A DNA stretch of 64,000 bases from AP-15 sp963814805 (lineage in GTDB: Bacteria; Pseudomonadota; Alphaproteobacteria; ATCC43930; CGMCC-115725): the NCBI GenBank assembly GCA_963814805.1, contig CAWFER010000012.1, positions 1 to 64,000 on the forward strand, given 5' to 3'. Below the pieces are notes generated by a model. That model had not been told where the DNA came from. It saw nothing but the letters and a program-made list of their open reading frames with translations, and ran no database searches. A program made the translations under genes and the position numbers. The stretch's first letter is position 1. Every line of letters begins with the position of its first letter. Below are positions 8,751-17,558 of this stretch, one piece after another.

Positions 8751-9298
8751 CGCGCTGGTCGGCGCGCATCAATCTGGTCGGCCGCGACACGCTGGCCGAT
8801 TTGTGGCGGCGGCACATGCTCGATTCGGCGCAATTGCGGCCATTGCTGCCCGACGGCGCGCAAAGCCTGATCGATCTCGGCAGCGGCGCCGGGTTTCCTG
8901 GCCTGGTGCTGGCGATCCTCGGCGCGCCCGGGGTCGAGCTGGTCGAGGCCGATTCGCGCAAAGCGGCGTTTCTGCGCGAGGCCGCACGGGTCACCGAGGC
9001 AAAGGTGACGATCCGCCCCTGCCGGATCGCCGCGCTGCCGCCGCACCCGGTCGATGTCGTGACCGCGCGAGCGCTCGCGCCGCTCGATCGGCTGCTTGAC
9101 CTGGCTCGGCCGTTTCTCGCTCCCGGCACGGTCTGCCTATTGCCGAAAGGCGAGCGGGCCGAGGAGGAATTGACCCTGGCGCGCAAAGACTGGACAATGG
9201 CTGTGTCGCGTCACCAGAGCATTGCCGATCCGCGGGGGGTGGTTCTGCGCTTGCATCGATTGGTCCGATTGGTCGGCAGTGAGCCTGACGGGGGCTGA
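8648..9298 (+). CDS. rsmG: 16S rRNA (guanine-N7) methyltransferase RsmG (GidB)
   Basis: A 216-residue AdoMet-dependent methyltransferase that methylates G527 (E. coli numbering) of 16S rRNA. Typical features: 'ARINLVGRDTLADLWRRHML', the motif I strand 'LIDLGSGAGFPGLVLAIL', 'VELVEADSRKAAFLREA' and 'VVTARALAPLDRLL'. It starts at GTG 8648, closely behind mnmG as in many bacteria. The N-terminal codons 'FPVSRET' are written by an embedded parS sequence (8701-8716). The 3' end overlaps parA by 20 bases. Confidence 0.93.
   Translation: MRPDLPPLDARGFAEIFPVSRETLARLEAYAALLTRWSARINLVGRDTLADLWRRHMLDSAQLRPLLPDGAQSLIDLGSGAGFPGLVLAILGAPGVELVEADSRKAAFLREAARVTEAKVTIRPCRIAALPPHPVDVVTARALAPLDRLLDLARPFLAPGTVCLLPKGERAEEELTLARKDWTMAVSRHQSIADPRGVVLRLHRLVRLVGSEPDGG
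8701..8716. promoter_or_regulatory. parS: parS site 2, inside rsmG
   Basis: GGTTTCACGTGAAACA matches the canonical ParB-binding palindrome at all but the second base. It lies within the coding sequence of rsmG, about 0.6 kb upstream of parA. Confidence 0.88.
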
Positions 9299-10127
9299 AG
9301 CGCGGCCGCCGGCGCTTTCGGCCGCACGCCGCGCCCGGATCGTCGCCGTCGCCAATCAGAAGGGCGGGGTTGGCAAGACCACGACCGCGATCAACCTGGC
9401 GACGGCATTGGCCGCGGCCGGTCATCGCGTCCTCGTCATCGATCTCGACCCGCAGGGCAACGCCAGCACCGGGCTCGGCATCGGGCGTGCGGCGCGGCGG
9501 GTGACCAGCTACGAGCTGATCCTCGGCGAGGCCGAACTCGGCGCAGCGATTATCCCGACCGAAATACCCGGGCTGTCGATCGTGCCGGCCTCGGAGGATT
9601 TGAGCGGCGCCGAGTTCGAATTGCTGACCCGCGAGCGCCGCGAGTTTCTGCTGAGCCGAGCGGTCCGCTTAGCCGTTCCCGACTGGGACGAGGTGCTGAT
9701 CGACTGTCCGCCCTCATTGAACCTGCTGACCATCAATGCGCTGGTCGCCGCCGATGCGGCGCTGGTGCCGATGCAGTGCGAATTTTATGCGCTCGAAGGC
9801 TTGAGCCAGCTGATGCGCACGATCGAGCGGGTCAAGCGGGGGCTGAACCCGCGGCTGGAACTGCAAGGCGTGGTGCTGACCATGTACGACCGGCGGAACA
9901 ATCTGTGCGATCTCGTCGCGCTCGATGTGCGCGAGCATTTCGGGGCCAAGGTCTTCGATACGGTGATCCCGCGCAACGTGCGGGTTTCCGAGGCGCCCTC
10001 GCACGGCAAGCCGGTGCTGATCTACGACCATCGCTGCGCCGGCGCGCAGGCCTATATCCAGCTCGCCGCCGAGATCCTGCGCCGCGCTGCGCCCGGTGCG
10101 CCGCCGCTGGGCTTGCCGCCATCATGA
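9279..10127 (+). CDS. parA: Chromosome partitioning ATPase ParA
   Basis: A 282-residue ParA/Soj ATPase that moves ParB-parS complexes during chromosome segregation. The deviant Walker A 'NQKGGVGKTTTAINLATALA' is followed by 'VLVIDLDPQGNASTGLG', the Walker B region 'EVLIDCPPSLNLLTINAL' and 'PRNVRVSEAPSHGKPVLIYD'. I chose GTG 9279 ('VSLTGAEARPP'), which overlaps the rsmG stop; the upstream extension is rsmG in another frame. Its TGA overlaps the parB ATG (ATGA), indicating translational coupling. Confidence 0.95.
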   Translation: MSLTGAEARPPALSAARRARIVAVANQKGGVGKTTTAINLATALAAAGHRVLVIDLDPQGNASTGLGIGRAARRVTSYELILGEAELGAAIIPTEIPGLSIVPASEDLSGAEFELLTRERREFLLSRAVRLAVPDWDEVLIDCPPSLNLLTINALVAADAALVPMQCEFYALEGLSQLMRTIERVKRGLNPRLELQGVVLTMYDRRNNLCDLVALDVREHFGAKVFDTVIPRNVRVSEAPSHGKPVLIYDHRCAGAQAYIQLAAEILRRAAPGAPPLGLPPS

Positions 10128-10997
10128 GCGAACGGGCCAAGCGGCGCCCGCTCGGCCGCGGCCTTGCCGCCCTGTTCGGCGAGATCGAACCCGGTGACGC
10201 ATTGGAGCCGGCCGCCCAGCGCCGGGTTGCCGATCGAGCTGATCCGGCCCGGCGCGTTGCAGCCGCGCCGCCGTTTTGCCGAGGCCGAGCTCGACGCGCT
10301 GGCCCAGTCGATCCGCGAAAAAGGCGTGCTGCAGCCGCTGCTGGTGCGCCCGGTCGACAAGCTGTCGCAGAAGACGAGGCGGCCTTCGAGCTGGTCGCCG
10401 GCGAGCGCCGCTGGCGCGCCGCGCAGCGGGTCGGATTGCACGAGGTGCCGGTCATCGTCCGCGCGCTCGCCGATGCCGAGGCGCTCGAGATAGCACTCGT
10501 CGAAAACCTGCAGCGCGAGGATCTGTCGCCGCTCGAAGAGGCCGAGGCCTACCGCCGGCTGCTGGCCGAGTTCGGCCGCACGCCAGGCGAGCCTCGCCGA
10601 GGCCGTCGGCAAAAGCCGCAGCCATGTCGCCAACACGGTGCGGCTGCTGTCGCTGCCGGCGCCGGTGCGCCAGCTTCTCGACGAGGGCGCGCTGTCGGCC
10701 GGCCATGCCCGCGCCCTGCTCGCCGCCGCCGACCCGGCCGCACTCGCCGACGAGGTCATGCGCCGCGGGTTGAATGTGCGGGCGACCGAGCGCCTGGTGC
10801 AGCGCCGCGCGCAAATCCGCGAGGGTCCGCGCCCGCGAATTCCCGACGCCGACGCGCTCGCCCTCGAGCGCGACCTCGGCGCCCGCCTCGGGCTGCGCGT
10901 CACGATCGCGCCGAAAGCCCGCGGCGGCGCTTTGACCCTGCATTATGCGAGCCTGGATCAGCTCGACCGGGTCTTGCGGCTGCTGCGCGCCGGCTAG
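10124..10997 (+). CDS. parB: Chromosome partitioning protein ParB (frameshifted)
   Basis: The parS-binding CTPase-type clamp. Pieces in order: 'MSERAKRRPLGRGLAALFGE', then 'LIRPGALQPRRRFAEAELDA' with 'IREKGVLQPLLVRP', then 'FELVAGERRWRAAQRVGLHE' and 'ALVENLQREDLSPLEEAEAY', then 'AVGKSRSHVANTVRLLSLPA' (helix-turn-helix) and a C-terminal dimer region ending 'LDQLDRVLRLLRAG'. Frame changes lie near 10220, near 10365 and near 10590. The two parS sites lie 1.4 and 3.4 kb upstream. ParB is normally essential in alphaproteobacteria, so sequence error is the likelier cause. Confidence 0.92.
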
Positions 10998-11007
10998 GGA
11001 ACCAGGG

Positions 11008-11502
11008 CTACCCGGCCAAACCGTTGAACGCGGTCGCCAAAGGCTGCGGGCCGCGGCCGAGGATCGACCGGATAGCCTCGTGGGCGCAAACGTCGGTGCA
11101 GACCTGGATCGCCGTGCCGGCAGCCGCAGCGAAATCGGCCGGCTGGCGCTCGGCATTGCCGGAACCGATCCACACCACCCGCCATCCCTCGGAAGCGAGC
11201 TTGCCGGCGCGGGCGATCGCCGCCGATCTGCCGGCCGAGCATTCGCCGGTCGCCATGACCGGCTCGACAAAGGCGCCGTTACGGACGAGGCCCAGAATGC
11301 CCGGGTCGATGTCGCCGTCATGGAGAACCGCATCGGCGGCGGCGAGCGCGTCGCGCGCCGGGGCGGCCAGCGCCTGCGGGCGCGCGGGATCCAACCGGAT
11401 CAGAAAGATGCAGCCGCCGGCGGCTGGCGGAACCGCCGCCGGGGCTGAGGTCGCGGACGCGAACGGGCGCAGCGGTATCGGTTCCTGCAAATAACGGGTC
11501 AT
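11008..11502 (-). CDS. Divergent tetrapyrrole-methylase-like small protein
   Basis: 164 residues. The segment 'ALAAADAVLHDGDIDPGIL' followed by 'GAFVEPV' resembles the start of corrin/porphyrin methylases (for example the CysG/CobA stretch around 'EADVVVYDRLV'), and 'AIARAGKLASEGWRVVWIG' resembles the next helix-strand unit. The C-terminal half of that fold is missing and the length is well below a full methylase (about 250). Function is unknown; it may be a degenerate or regulatory relative. It converges on parB with a gap of ten bases. Confidence 0.5.
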   Translation of the reverse strand: MTRYLQEPIPLRPFASATSAPAAVPPAAGGCIFLIRLDPARPQALAAPARDALAAADAVLHDGDIDPGILGLVRNGAFVEPVMATGECSAGRSAAIARAGKLASEGWRVVWIGSGNAERQPADFAAAAGTAIQVCTDVCAHEAIRSILGRGPQPLATAFNGLAG

Positions 11503-11781
11503 CGGCGAGCCTTCAGCGAAAATCGGCGCGGAATCGAGACGAACCGATGATGACTTTATTCAGCGGAATAGCTATGTCAATAGCCATAACACTACTAAAT
11601 ATTTATGTTGTTATGAGCCGTGGCGCTCCCCTAGCCGGAACTGCGCCCAGCCGCTTTCAAAACCGCCAGCGCACGAGGACGCGAGTTTGCCAGCGGCCGC
11701 GCACCGGACCTGCCGGCGCGCGCTCATGGGTTTTTCCGCGCGGACCTGATTCTAAGCGGGCGGCGGTCGCCGCCGTAGGGT

Positions 11782-12963
11782 TCAGGGCGGGCTGGGCGCC
11801 CGGTAATTGCGCCCAGGCGGGCCGGAGGGAGGCATCGGCATCAGCCCACCGGACGGAGTGCCCGGCATCGGCGGCGGTTCGGCCCCGAACAGCGGCACGT
11901 TGGCCACCCGGCTGGTTTCGCCGGGCTTGGCTTCGGCCGGCCTTATCAGAGCCTCGAGCTGGCGATCGGTCGGCTGGACGCCATAATACAATTGGTAGAA
12001 CCCGCGCGCGTTGCTGCGCAGATCTTCCTGGTAGAGATCGGGATAGAACAGGTTTGACAGCCAATAGAGCCCGATTGCCCGGTTGACCCCGGCCGGATCG
12101 TCGATCCACCCGAACGGGTAGCCGGGCGCCAGGTAGACCCGCCTCGTGCGAACCGCCGCGAGGTCGCGCCACTGCGGGTCATGCAGCAGCAAGCGGTAGA
12201 AGCTCAGGTCCTGGGCCACGATGATCTGCGGGTTCCACGCCAGGATTTGCCCCGGCGTCACCCGCGTCAACCCGCCGTGACCCAAACCCGCGGCGACATT
12301 GATGACCCCTGCCTGGTCGATATCGGCGATCGCCGGCGAGCCGGGCAGCGCCGTCTCGAGCCCATCGCCGCCGCGGCCGTAATAGACCCGCGGCCGATTG
12401 TCGGGCGAGCTGATCAGCAGCTGGCCGCGCAAATTTTCGATCGCATGGTAGGCATAGTTGCTGACTGCCAGCCCGTGATCGCCGGCCCCGACGAGCGCGC
12501 CGATCTGGCGCAGCATATCGGGCATCTGCTGGAGGCTATCGTCGACCAGGATATAGGGTATTCCGGTCTGCCGCTGGATCCGGTCGGCGAGCGCCACGGT
12601 CGGCGGCGACGGCACGCCGTAGCCGATGATCAAATCGGGATGGAGGCGGGCCACGTCGGCGGCGGTGGCGGTCGGGTTCGCTCCGCCGATCTGGCCGATA
12701 TTCGGGAGCCGGGCGAATTTTGCCGGCAGCAGGCCGCGCTGCGCCCGCGACAGCGGCTCGGTCCAGCCGATCAATTTGTTGGGGACCAACACATAGACGA
12801 AAACCGCCGAGGCCGGGCCGGCCGGCATGATGCGCTCGATCTGATCGGGCAGCATGACCCGGCGTCCGGCCGAGTCGGTGAACACCGCCGCGTGAGCCGG
12901 CGCCGCGAACAGCAGCGACAGCAACAGGACGGCAATCCGCGTGGCGGGCGAACGAAGCGGCAT
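11782..12963 (-). CDS. ABC transporter substrate-binding protein (iron/metal-chelate type)
   Basis: A 393-residue exported protein with a Sec signal peptide ('IAVLLLSLLFAAPAHAA'), then 'FTDSAGRRVMLPDQIERIMP', which is typical of the FepB/BtuF/TroA helical-backbone class. Later landmarks are 'LHPDLIIGYG', 'GIPYILVDDSLQQMPDMLRQ' and 'ILAWNPQIIVAQDLSFYRLL'. The C-terminus has an unusual proline-rich tail ('PPPMPGTPSGGLMPMPPSG'). No permease or ATPase gene is adjacent in this window, so the substrate (ferric siderophore, haem, cobalamin or metal ion) stays open. Confidence 0.8.
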   Translation of the reverse strand: MPLRSPATRIAVLLLSLLFAAPAHAAVFTDSAGRRVMLPDQIERIMPAGPASAVFVYVLVPNKLIGWTEPLSRAQRGLLPAKFARLPNIGQIGGANPTATAADVARLHPDLIIGYGVPSPPTVALADRIQRQTGIPYILVDDSLQQMPDMLRQIGALVGAGDHGLAVSNYAYHAIENLRGQLLISSPDNRPRVYYGRGGDGLETALPGSPAIADIDQAGVINVAAGLGHGGLTRVTPGQILAWNPQIIVAQDLSFYRLLLHDPQWRDLAAVRTRRVYLAPGYPFGWIDDPAGVNRAIGLYWLSNLFYPDLYQEDLRSNARGFYQLYYGVQPTDRQLEALIRPAEAKPGETSRVANVPLFGAEPPPMPGTPSGGLMPMPPSGPPGRNYRAPSPP

Positions 12964-13229
12964 TTGCGTCCCCGGCAAAACCTTGGCGATGGCGGCGGCG
13001 ACTATAGCGTCGGCGCCATCGCTGGCAAGCGCCGGCCGGCGCGGCGCTGCGGATCCCGGCTTCGCCGCGGCATCTGCGGGCCGGGCTGAGCCTCGGGCCG
13101 GCTTGCGAGACAAATCCTGCGTATCGACAAGGTCGAACGGGCGTCGTCGCCGCCGCTGCTGCGCGACCTGCCGCGACGCCTCGCCCTCGCCGAGAAGGCC
13201 GGTGTGACGTCCGGGGCGCAATATTATAA

Positions 13230-13403
13230 TTGCGGCATAGGCAGCTACCGGGCGCCTACCCCCTGCTGACCCGGTCCGGGGCCGCATTGAGCGCATACGA
13301 CGCTACATACCTCGATCTGGCCCTGAGAACGCGGGCAGCTTTTGTGACCTTCGACCGGAAGCTGATGCAGGCGCGCGACAGCGCTGGGGTACCCGCATCC
13401 TGA
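13230..13403 (+). pseudogene. VapC (PIN domain) toxin C-terminal remnant
   Basis: A short plus-strand frame reads 'SAYDATYLDLALRTRAAFVT' and then 'FDRKLMQARDSAGVP' before a stop at 13401. This is the C-terminal third of a VapC toxin, with the conserved 'YDATYL' and 'TFDRKL' including the third and fourth acidic PIN residues. No N-terminal PIN part and no VapB antitoxin are present upstream, so it is a dead remnant of a toxin-antitoxin locus. Confidence 0.7.
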
Positions 13404-13496
13404 TCCGCGTCTCTCGGCGTGCCGGTTGAGCAGTGCCTCGGATCCAACTACGATTGATCCGGACGAGATCGCCCATCAGCTGCGGGAACACAACCC

Positions 13497-14339
13497 ATGG
13501 AATTCGGCGCTTCGATCTTTTTCACCGATTATTCGATTTCGCCGGCCGGGCTGGCGGTGGCGCTCGAGGAACGCGGCTTCGACTCGCTTTGGGCGGCCGA
13601 ACATTCGCACATCCCGGTGCCGCGCCGCACACCGGCGCCGGGCGGCGGTGAACTGGCCAAACGCTATTACGACGTGATGGACCCGTTCGTCACCCTGACC
13701 GCGGCGGCGGCGGCGACCAAAAGGCTCAAAGTCGCCACCGGCATCTGCCTGGTGATCCAGCGCGATACGATCCAGACCGCGAAGCTCGTCGCCTCGATCG
13801 ACCAGGTTTCGGGCGGGCGGTTCTTGTTCGGCATCGGCGGCGGCTGGAACGCCGAGGAGATCGAGAGCCACGGCACCGTCTTTGCCTCGCGCATGCAGAA
13901 GATGCGCGAGCAGATGGAGGCGATGAAAGAGATCTGGACCAAGTCGAAGGCCGAATATCACGGCGAGATCGTCGAGGTCACGCCGATGATGACCTGGCCC
14001 AAGCCGGTGCAGAAGCCGTGGCCGCCGATCCTGCTCGGCGGCGCCTTCCCGTGGGCGGCGCGGCGCGCCGTCCGCTACGGCGACGGCTGGTATCCGAACG
14101 CTTCGAGCGGCGACCCCGAGGAATACCTGCCGCGCTTCCGCCAGATGGCGGTGGATGCCGGGCGCGATCCCGCCTCACTGCCGGTCACCTTGGGCGGCGC
14201 TCCCGAGGACGCCGACCGGCTGAAGCGGTTCCGCGATCTGGGCGCGGCGCGGGTCAACGTCACCCTGCCGGCCGAGGGCGCCGAGCAGATCCTGCCGGTG
14301 CTGGACCGCTGGGCCAAGCTGATCCGGCAGCTGCGCTAG
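13497..14339 (+). CDS. LLM-class (F420/FMN) luciferase-like oxidoreductase
   Basis: A 280-residue TIM-barrel protein of the luciferase-like monooxygenase superfamily. It begins 'MEFGASIFFTDYSISPAGLA', followed by 'FDSLWAAEHSHIPV', 'VATGICLVIQRDTIQTAKLV', 'GGRFLFGIGGGWNAEEIESH' and 'ILLGGAFPWAARRAVRYGDG'. The pattern is that of the LLM F420-dependent (Rv2161c-like) group, which uses F420 or FMN to oxidise a small molecule; the substrate is unknown. The frame is intact. It stands alone between the vapC remnant and bfd. Confidence 0.85.
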   Translation: MEFGASIFFTDYSISPAGLAVALEERGFDSLWAAEHSHIPVPRRTPAPGGGELAKRYYDVMDPFVTLTAAAAATKRLKVATGICLVIQRDTIQTAKLVASIDQVSGGRFLFGIGGGWNAEEIESHGTVFASRMQKMREQMEAMKEIWTKSKAEYHGEIVEVTPMMTWPKPVQKPWPPILLGGAFPWAARRAVRYGDGWYPNASSGDPEEYLPRFRQMAVDAGRDPASLPVTLGGAPEDADRLKRFRDLGAARVNVTLPAEGAEQILPVLDRWAKLIRQLR

Positions 14340-14472
14340 CGCGTGCGGGCGGTTCCCCTATTAGCGCCAAGGGCCAAGGCGGGCTCGGCGCAAGGCAGCC
14401 ATGCGGTGGTGATATTGCGAATTGATCGCAGCCGGGTTACATCGGGGCACCTGACTAGCCGCCAGGACGCCG

Positions 14473-14673
14473 ATGTACGTTTGCCTTTGCAACGCCATCA
14501 CCGATCGCGACTTCCGCGCCCACGCCGAATGCGAGGGCTGCTCGGTCTCGGCGGTCTATCGCTCGCTCGGGAAAAAGCCGCAATGCGGCAAGTGCGTGCC
14601 GTTTGTTCGGCAATTGCTGCGCCAGGTTGCCGAGGCGCCGCCACGGTTGCCGGTTGCCGCCGCGGCGGGTTGA
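14473..14673 (+). CDS. bfd: Bacterioferritin-associated ferredoxin
   Basis: A 66-residue BFD-like [2Fe-2S] protein that in other bacteria reduces bacterioferritin to release iron. All four ligand cysteines are visible: 'YVCLCNAI' and 'KKPQCGKCVPFV'. It is followed 75 bases later by bfr, so the two work as an iron storage and release pair. Confidence 0.9.
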   Translation: MYVCLCNAITDRDFRAHAECEGCSVSAVYRSLGKKPQCGKCVPFVRQLLRQVAEAPPRLPVAAAAG

Positions 14674-14748
14674 CCGCCGCCGCGCCGAGCACGGGCGAGG
14701 CGCATCCATGCTCCCGATAGGTTCAGGCAGTCTTGCAGGAGGTGACCC

Positions 14749-15225
14749 ATGCGCGGCGATGCGACCGTCTTGCAGCATTTGAACACGGTGCTAAAAAACG
14801 AGCTGACCGCGATCAACCAATACTTCCTGCATTCGCGAATGCTGCGGCATTGGGGGGTAACCAAGCTCGGCGCTTTCGAATACTCCGAGTCGATCGATGA
14901 AATGAAGCATGCAGACAGATTGATCGAGCGAATTCTGTTTCTCGATGGGCTGCCCAATCTGCAGGACCTCGACAAGCTCTTGATTGGCGAAAGCGTGCAG
15001 GAGGTCCTCGAATGCGATCTGCGGCTCGAGCAGAACGCGCTGCCCGCCTTGCGCGAAGGCATCGTGCATTGCGAAAGGGTGCGCGATTTCGTCACCCGCG
15101 ATCTGTTCAGCGAAATCCTCGAAGCCGAAGAAGAACATGTCGACTTCATCGAGACGCAGCTCGAGCTGATCCCCAAGATCGGCATCGAAAACTATATCCA
15201 GCTTCAATCGGGCCATGCCGAGTAG
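14749..15225 (+). CDS. bfr: Bacterioferritin
   Basis: A 158-residue haem-containing ferritin. Diiron-site residues are visible in 'LNTVLKNELTAINQYFLHSR' (Glu near 18), 'IDEMKHADRLIERILFLDG' (Glu and His near 51-54), 'LECDLRLEQNALPALREGI' (Glu near 94) and 'LEAEEEHVDFIETQLELI' (Glu and His near 127-130). The family-typical 'YIQLQSGHAE' end is present. It forms 24-mers that store iron; the AGGAGG before the ATG is strong. It pairs with bfd upstream. Confidence 0.95.
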   Translation: MRGDATVLQHLNTVLKNELTAINQYFLHSRMLRHWGVTKLGAFEYSESIDEMKHADRLIERILFLDGLPNLQDLDKLLIGESVQEVLECDLRLEQNALPALREGIVHCERVRDFVTRDLFSEILEAEEEHVDFIETQLELIPKIGIENYIQLQSGHAE

Positions 15226-15263
15226 CCGACCAAAATTGGATTTCCGCCGGATGTGACTGACCC

Positions 15264-17450
15264 TCAGGGGTGGTTGTCGCCTGGTTTCCCCTTTGCGTTG
15301 GGCGCGGGCTTGCCGCCGCCATGGGCTGGCGGGTTTGGCCCGTGCGGCGGCTGCGGACGAGCGGGCTGACGGACGCGCCGGCTGTGGGTGCGGCGGCGCC
15401 GGACGCGGGGGCTGGGGGCGAGGCGGCGCCGGTGCATGCACGATGGCCGGGGCCGGCGGACGCGCAGGTTGTGGGTGCGGCGGCGCCGGACGCGGGGGCT
15501 GGGCGCGAGGCGGCACCGGTGCATGCGCGATGGCCGGGGCCGGCGGACGCGCAGGCTTGGGTGCGGCGGCGGCTGGGGAGGCGGCGCCGGTGCATGCACG
15601 ATGGCCGGGGCCGGCGGACGCGCAGGCTGTGGGCGAGGCGGCGCCGGACGCGCTTGGTTGACCGGGGCCGGGGGATGTTCCAGCGGCGCGGCCGGGTGCG
15701 GCGGCGCCTGGCGGCCGGCCGCGGCGGGAGCCGGCGGACGCACCGGCGCCGCCGCGCCGGGCCGCGCTTCGCGAGCCGGCGGGAGCGATCCCGCATGTGG
15801 CGGCGGCAGCCCCCCGGCGGTCGGATGCGGCGGTCCGCCGGGCGCTGGCGGTCCGGGCGCGCGGCCCGGCGCGGGCGTCTTCGCCGCACCGATCGCCGCG
15901 GGAACATGAGTACCAGGGACGGCGCCGGCGCCGGGACGCGGCGGAACAGCCGCCGCTTTTGCCGGCGCGCCCGGACGGCCCGGCCCGCTGGCGGGCGCCC
16001 CTGGCGTTCCCGGCGGGTGCGGTGCGCCCGGCGCGTTGGCGGCCGGCGTCGTCGGGTGGCCGGCGGGCGGTCTGCCCGGACCCTTCGGCGCCGGGCGCAG
16101 GTTGTGCGGCCCGTTGACCGCGACGGCGGCCGTCCTCGGCGGCGGCCTGACCGCGGGCGGATGCAGGACAACCGGCGCCTTGGCGAGCGCGGCGGGGGCG
16201 ACATGGATCGCCGCCGGCGCGACCGGGGCGGCGTTGGCGAAGACCCGTTGCGGCACGACAGTCGCAAACCTGCGATTGACGAAATTCGCGTTCGCCGCCT
16301 GCGGCGGCGGCCCGCCGTTCGACTGCCTCACGACGGCATCGATGTTCCTGACATTGCCGACGTTGAGGTTGCGGATGTAGTTCGCATTGCGGGTGTAGCT
16401 CGGCCAATAAGGCTCGTCCGGGGCAAGCGGAAACCAGCCGACCGCCGGCCCGCTCTCACCGGCGATGGCCAACCCCGTGGCGGCGCCAATAAAGGCGACC
16501 AGCGCCGGCGCATAAACCGGCTGCGCCACGTATTGGCCGGGGACCCAGCCCCAGCGGTCGCCGACATAAGCCCAGCGACCGTAGTGAAACGGCGCAAACC
16601 CCCAGGGCTGCTGGTCGACCCAGGTCCAGCCCCAGGGCTGCACCCAGATCCAGCGGCCGTCGCGATAGGGCGCCCAATCCGCCGGCGCCTGGCTCGGGTA
16701 CCACATCTCGCCGTATTGCGGATTGCTCTGCCAGTCGCCGTAATGATCGAGATCGGCATAACCGGTCATCTGCGGCGAAACGTAATAGGCCGCTGCAACC
16801 TGCTTTTCGTGATAGTCGCGGGCGCGGCACCAGGCGACAAACGCGTCGGGGGCGACGCGCTCGAACTGGGTCGTCACCGGGTTCGACCCGCTCAACAGCG
16901 CGACATCGCCGGCGTTGACCCCGATATCGGCGCCGCCGCCGACAAAGCGCGCGGTCCCTTGGTAAACCGCGACGCGCGCCGGCTGGTCCGCGGCCCCGGC
17001 ATCGATGTCGTATTCCCCCGGTTGCAATAGCCAGACCGCACCCTGCGGCAGATCGATCTCAAAGCTCTGGCCGGCATCGAGCTGACGCAGATGCAGATAG
17101 AGCCGGCCCTCGGGAATGCCGATTTGCGCCACCTGCTGGTCGAGGTTGGTCACGTCGATTTCGGTTCCGGGGGCCATGTCGATGGTGCTCGGGCCGATCT
17201 GCAGTTCGGCCCGCGATTGCGGATCGGTCCAGAACGACCCGCCGGTCGCGACCGGATAGTTGACCCCGGCCGCCGACCACTGGGTTTCGCCGGCCATATG
17301 AAAGGCGATCGTGCCCGAGACGTAGCTGACCGCGCCGACCCGCGACGGCGGCTCCTGCTGCTGGGCGAGCGCCGGCGCGATGGCGGCGAGGATCAGCAGC
17401 ACGAAACTTGGAATGAGGCGCACGGGCGGGGATCCGGAAGGTAATTGCAT
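15264..17450 (-). CDS. Exported FecR-domain / DUF6600 proline-rich protein
   Basis: About 730 residues. A signal peptide ('LIPSFVLLILAAIAPALAQ') is followed by a FecR-like beta domain ('RVGAVSYVSGTIAFHMAGE', 'GTEIDVTNLDQQVAQIGIPE'). A tryptophan-rich DUF6600 region follows ('WAPYRDGRWIWVQPWGWTWV', 'GRWAYVGDRWGWVPGQYVA'), then a long Pro/Ala-rich low-complexity tail. In the tail the unit 'RPPAPAIVHAPAPPRPQ' recurs, but the frame slips into an Arg-rich one near 15590 and returns near 15320, so the tail length is uncertain. It is probably periplasmic or surface exposed; its role is unknown. Confidence 0.75.
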   Translation of the reverse strand: MQLPSGSPPVRLIPSFVLLILAAIAPALAQQQEPPSRVGAVSYVSGTIAFHMAGETQWSAAGVNYPVATGGSFWTDPQSRAELQIGPSTIDMAPGTEIDVTNLDQQVAQIGIPEGRLYLHLRQLDAGQSFEIDLPQGAVWLLQPGEYDIDAGAADQPARVAVYQGTARFVGGGADIGVNAGDVALLSGSNPVTTQFERVAPDAFVAWCRARDYHEKQVAAAYYVSPQMTGYADLDHYGDWQSNPQYGEMWYPSQAPADWAPYRDGRWIWVQPWGWTWVDQQPWGFAPFHYGRWAYVGDRWGWVPGQYVAQPVYAPALVAFIGAATGLAIAGESGPAVGWFPLAPDEPYWPSYTRNANYIRNLNVGNVRNIDAVVRQSNGGPPPQAANANFVNRRFATVVPQRVFANAAPVAPAAIHVAPAALAKAPVVLHPPAVRPPPRTAAVAVNGPHNLRPAPKGPGRPPAGHPTTPAANAPGAPHPPGTPGAPASGPGRPGAPAKAAAVPPRPGAGAVPGTHVPAAIGAAKTPAPGRAPGPPAPGGPPHPTAGGLPPPHAGSLPPAREARPGAAAPVRPPAPAAAGRQAPPHPAAPLEHPPAPVNQARPAPPRPQPARPPAPAIVHAPAPPPQPPPHPSLRVRRPRPSRMHRCRLAPSPRVRRRRTHNLRVRRPRPSCMHRRRLAPSPRVRRRRTHSRRVRQPARPQPPHGPNPPAHGGGKPAPNAKGKPGDNHP
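15378..15660. repeat. Tandem repeat encoding the Pro/Ala tail
   Basis: Near-identical units beginning CGATGGCCGGGGCCGGCGGA recur at 15441, 15528 and 15599 (spacings 87 and 71 bases), with a further partial unit to the left. On the gene strand they encode 'RPPAPAIVHAPAPPRPQ'-type segments. Such repeats are prone to change in copy number. Confidence 0.7.
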
Positions 17451-17558
17451 CCGGTGTCCTAACGGTTCGATTGTGGCAGAGTTGCGGCAACCTTGGCCGA
17501 ATTGTCCCAAGGGAATTCGCGCCCCAGCGGTCGTGGGCCGCAGGCCACGACGGCGATG

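Noticed and set aside
11540..11635. AT-rich intergenic patch that could be a promoter or an AT-rich insert
   Set aside because: No convincing -35/-10 pair with correct spacing toward a gene, no coding frame with family resemblance and no repeat partner.
15270..17030. Long plus-strand frame opposite the DUF6600 gene
   Set aside because: It is an antisense shadow produced by GC-rich repeats. The minus strand has a signal peptide and known domains, the plus strand only Arg-rich low complexity.
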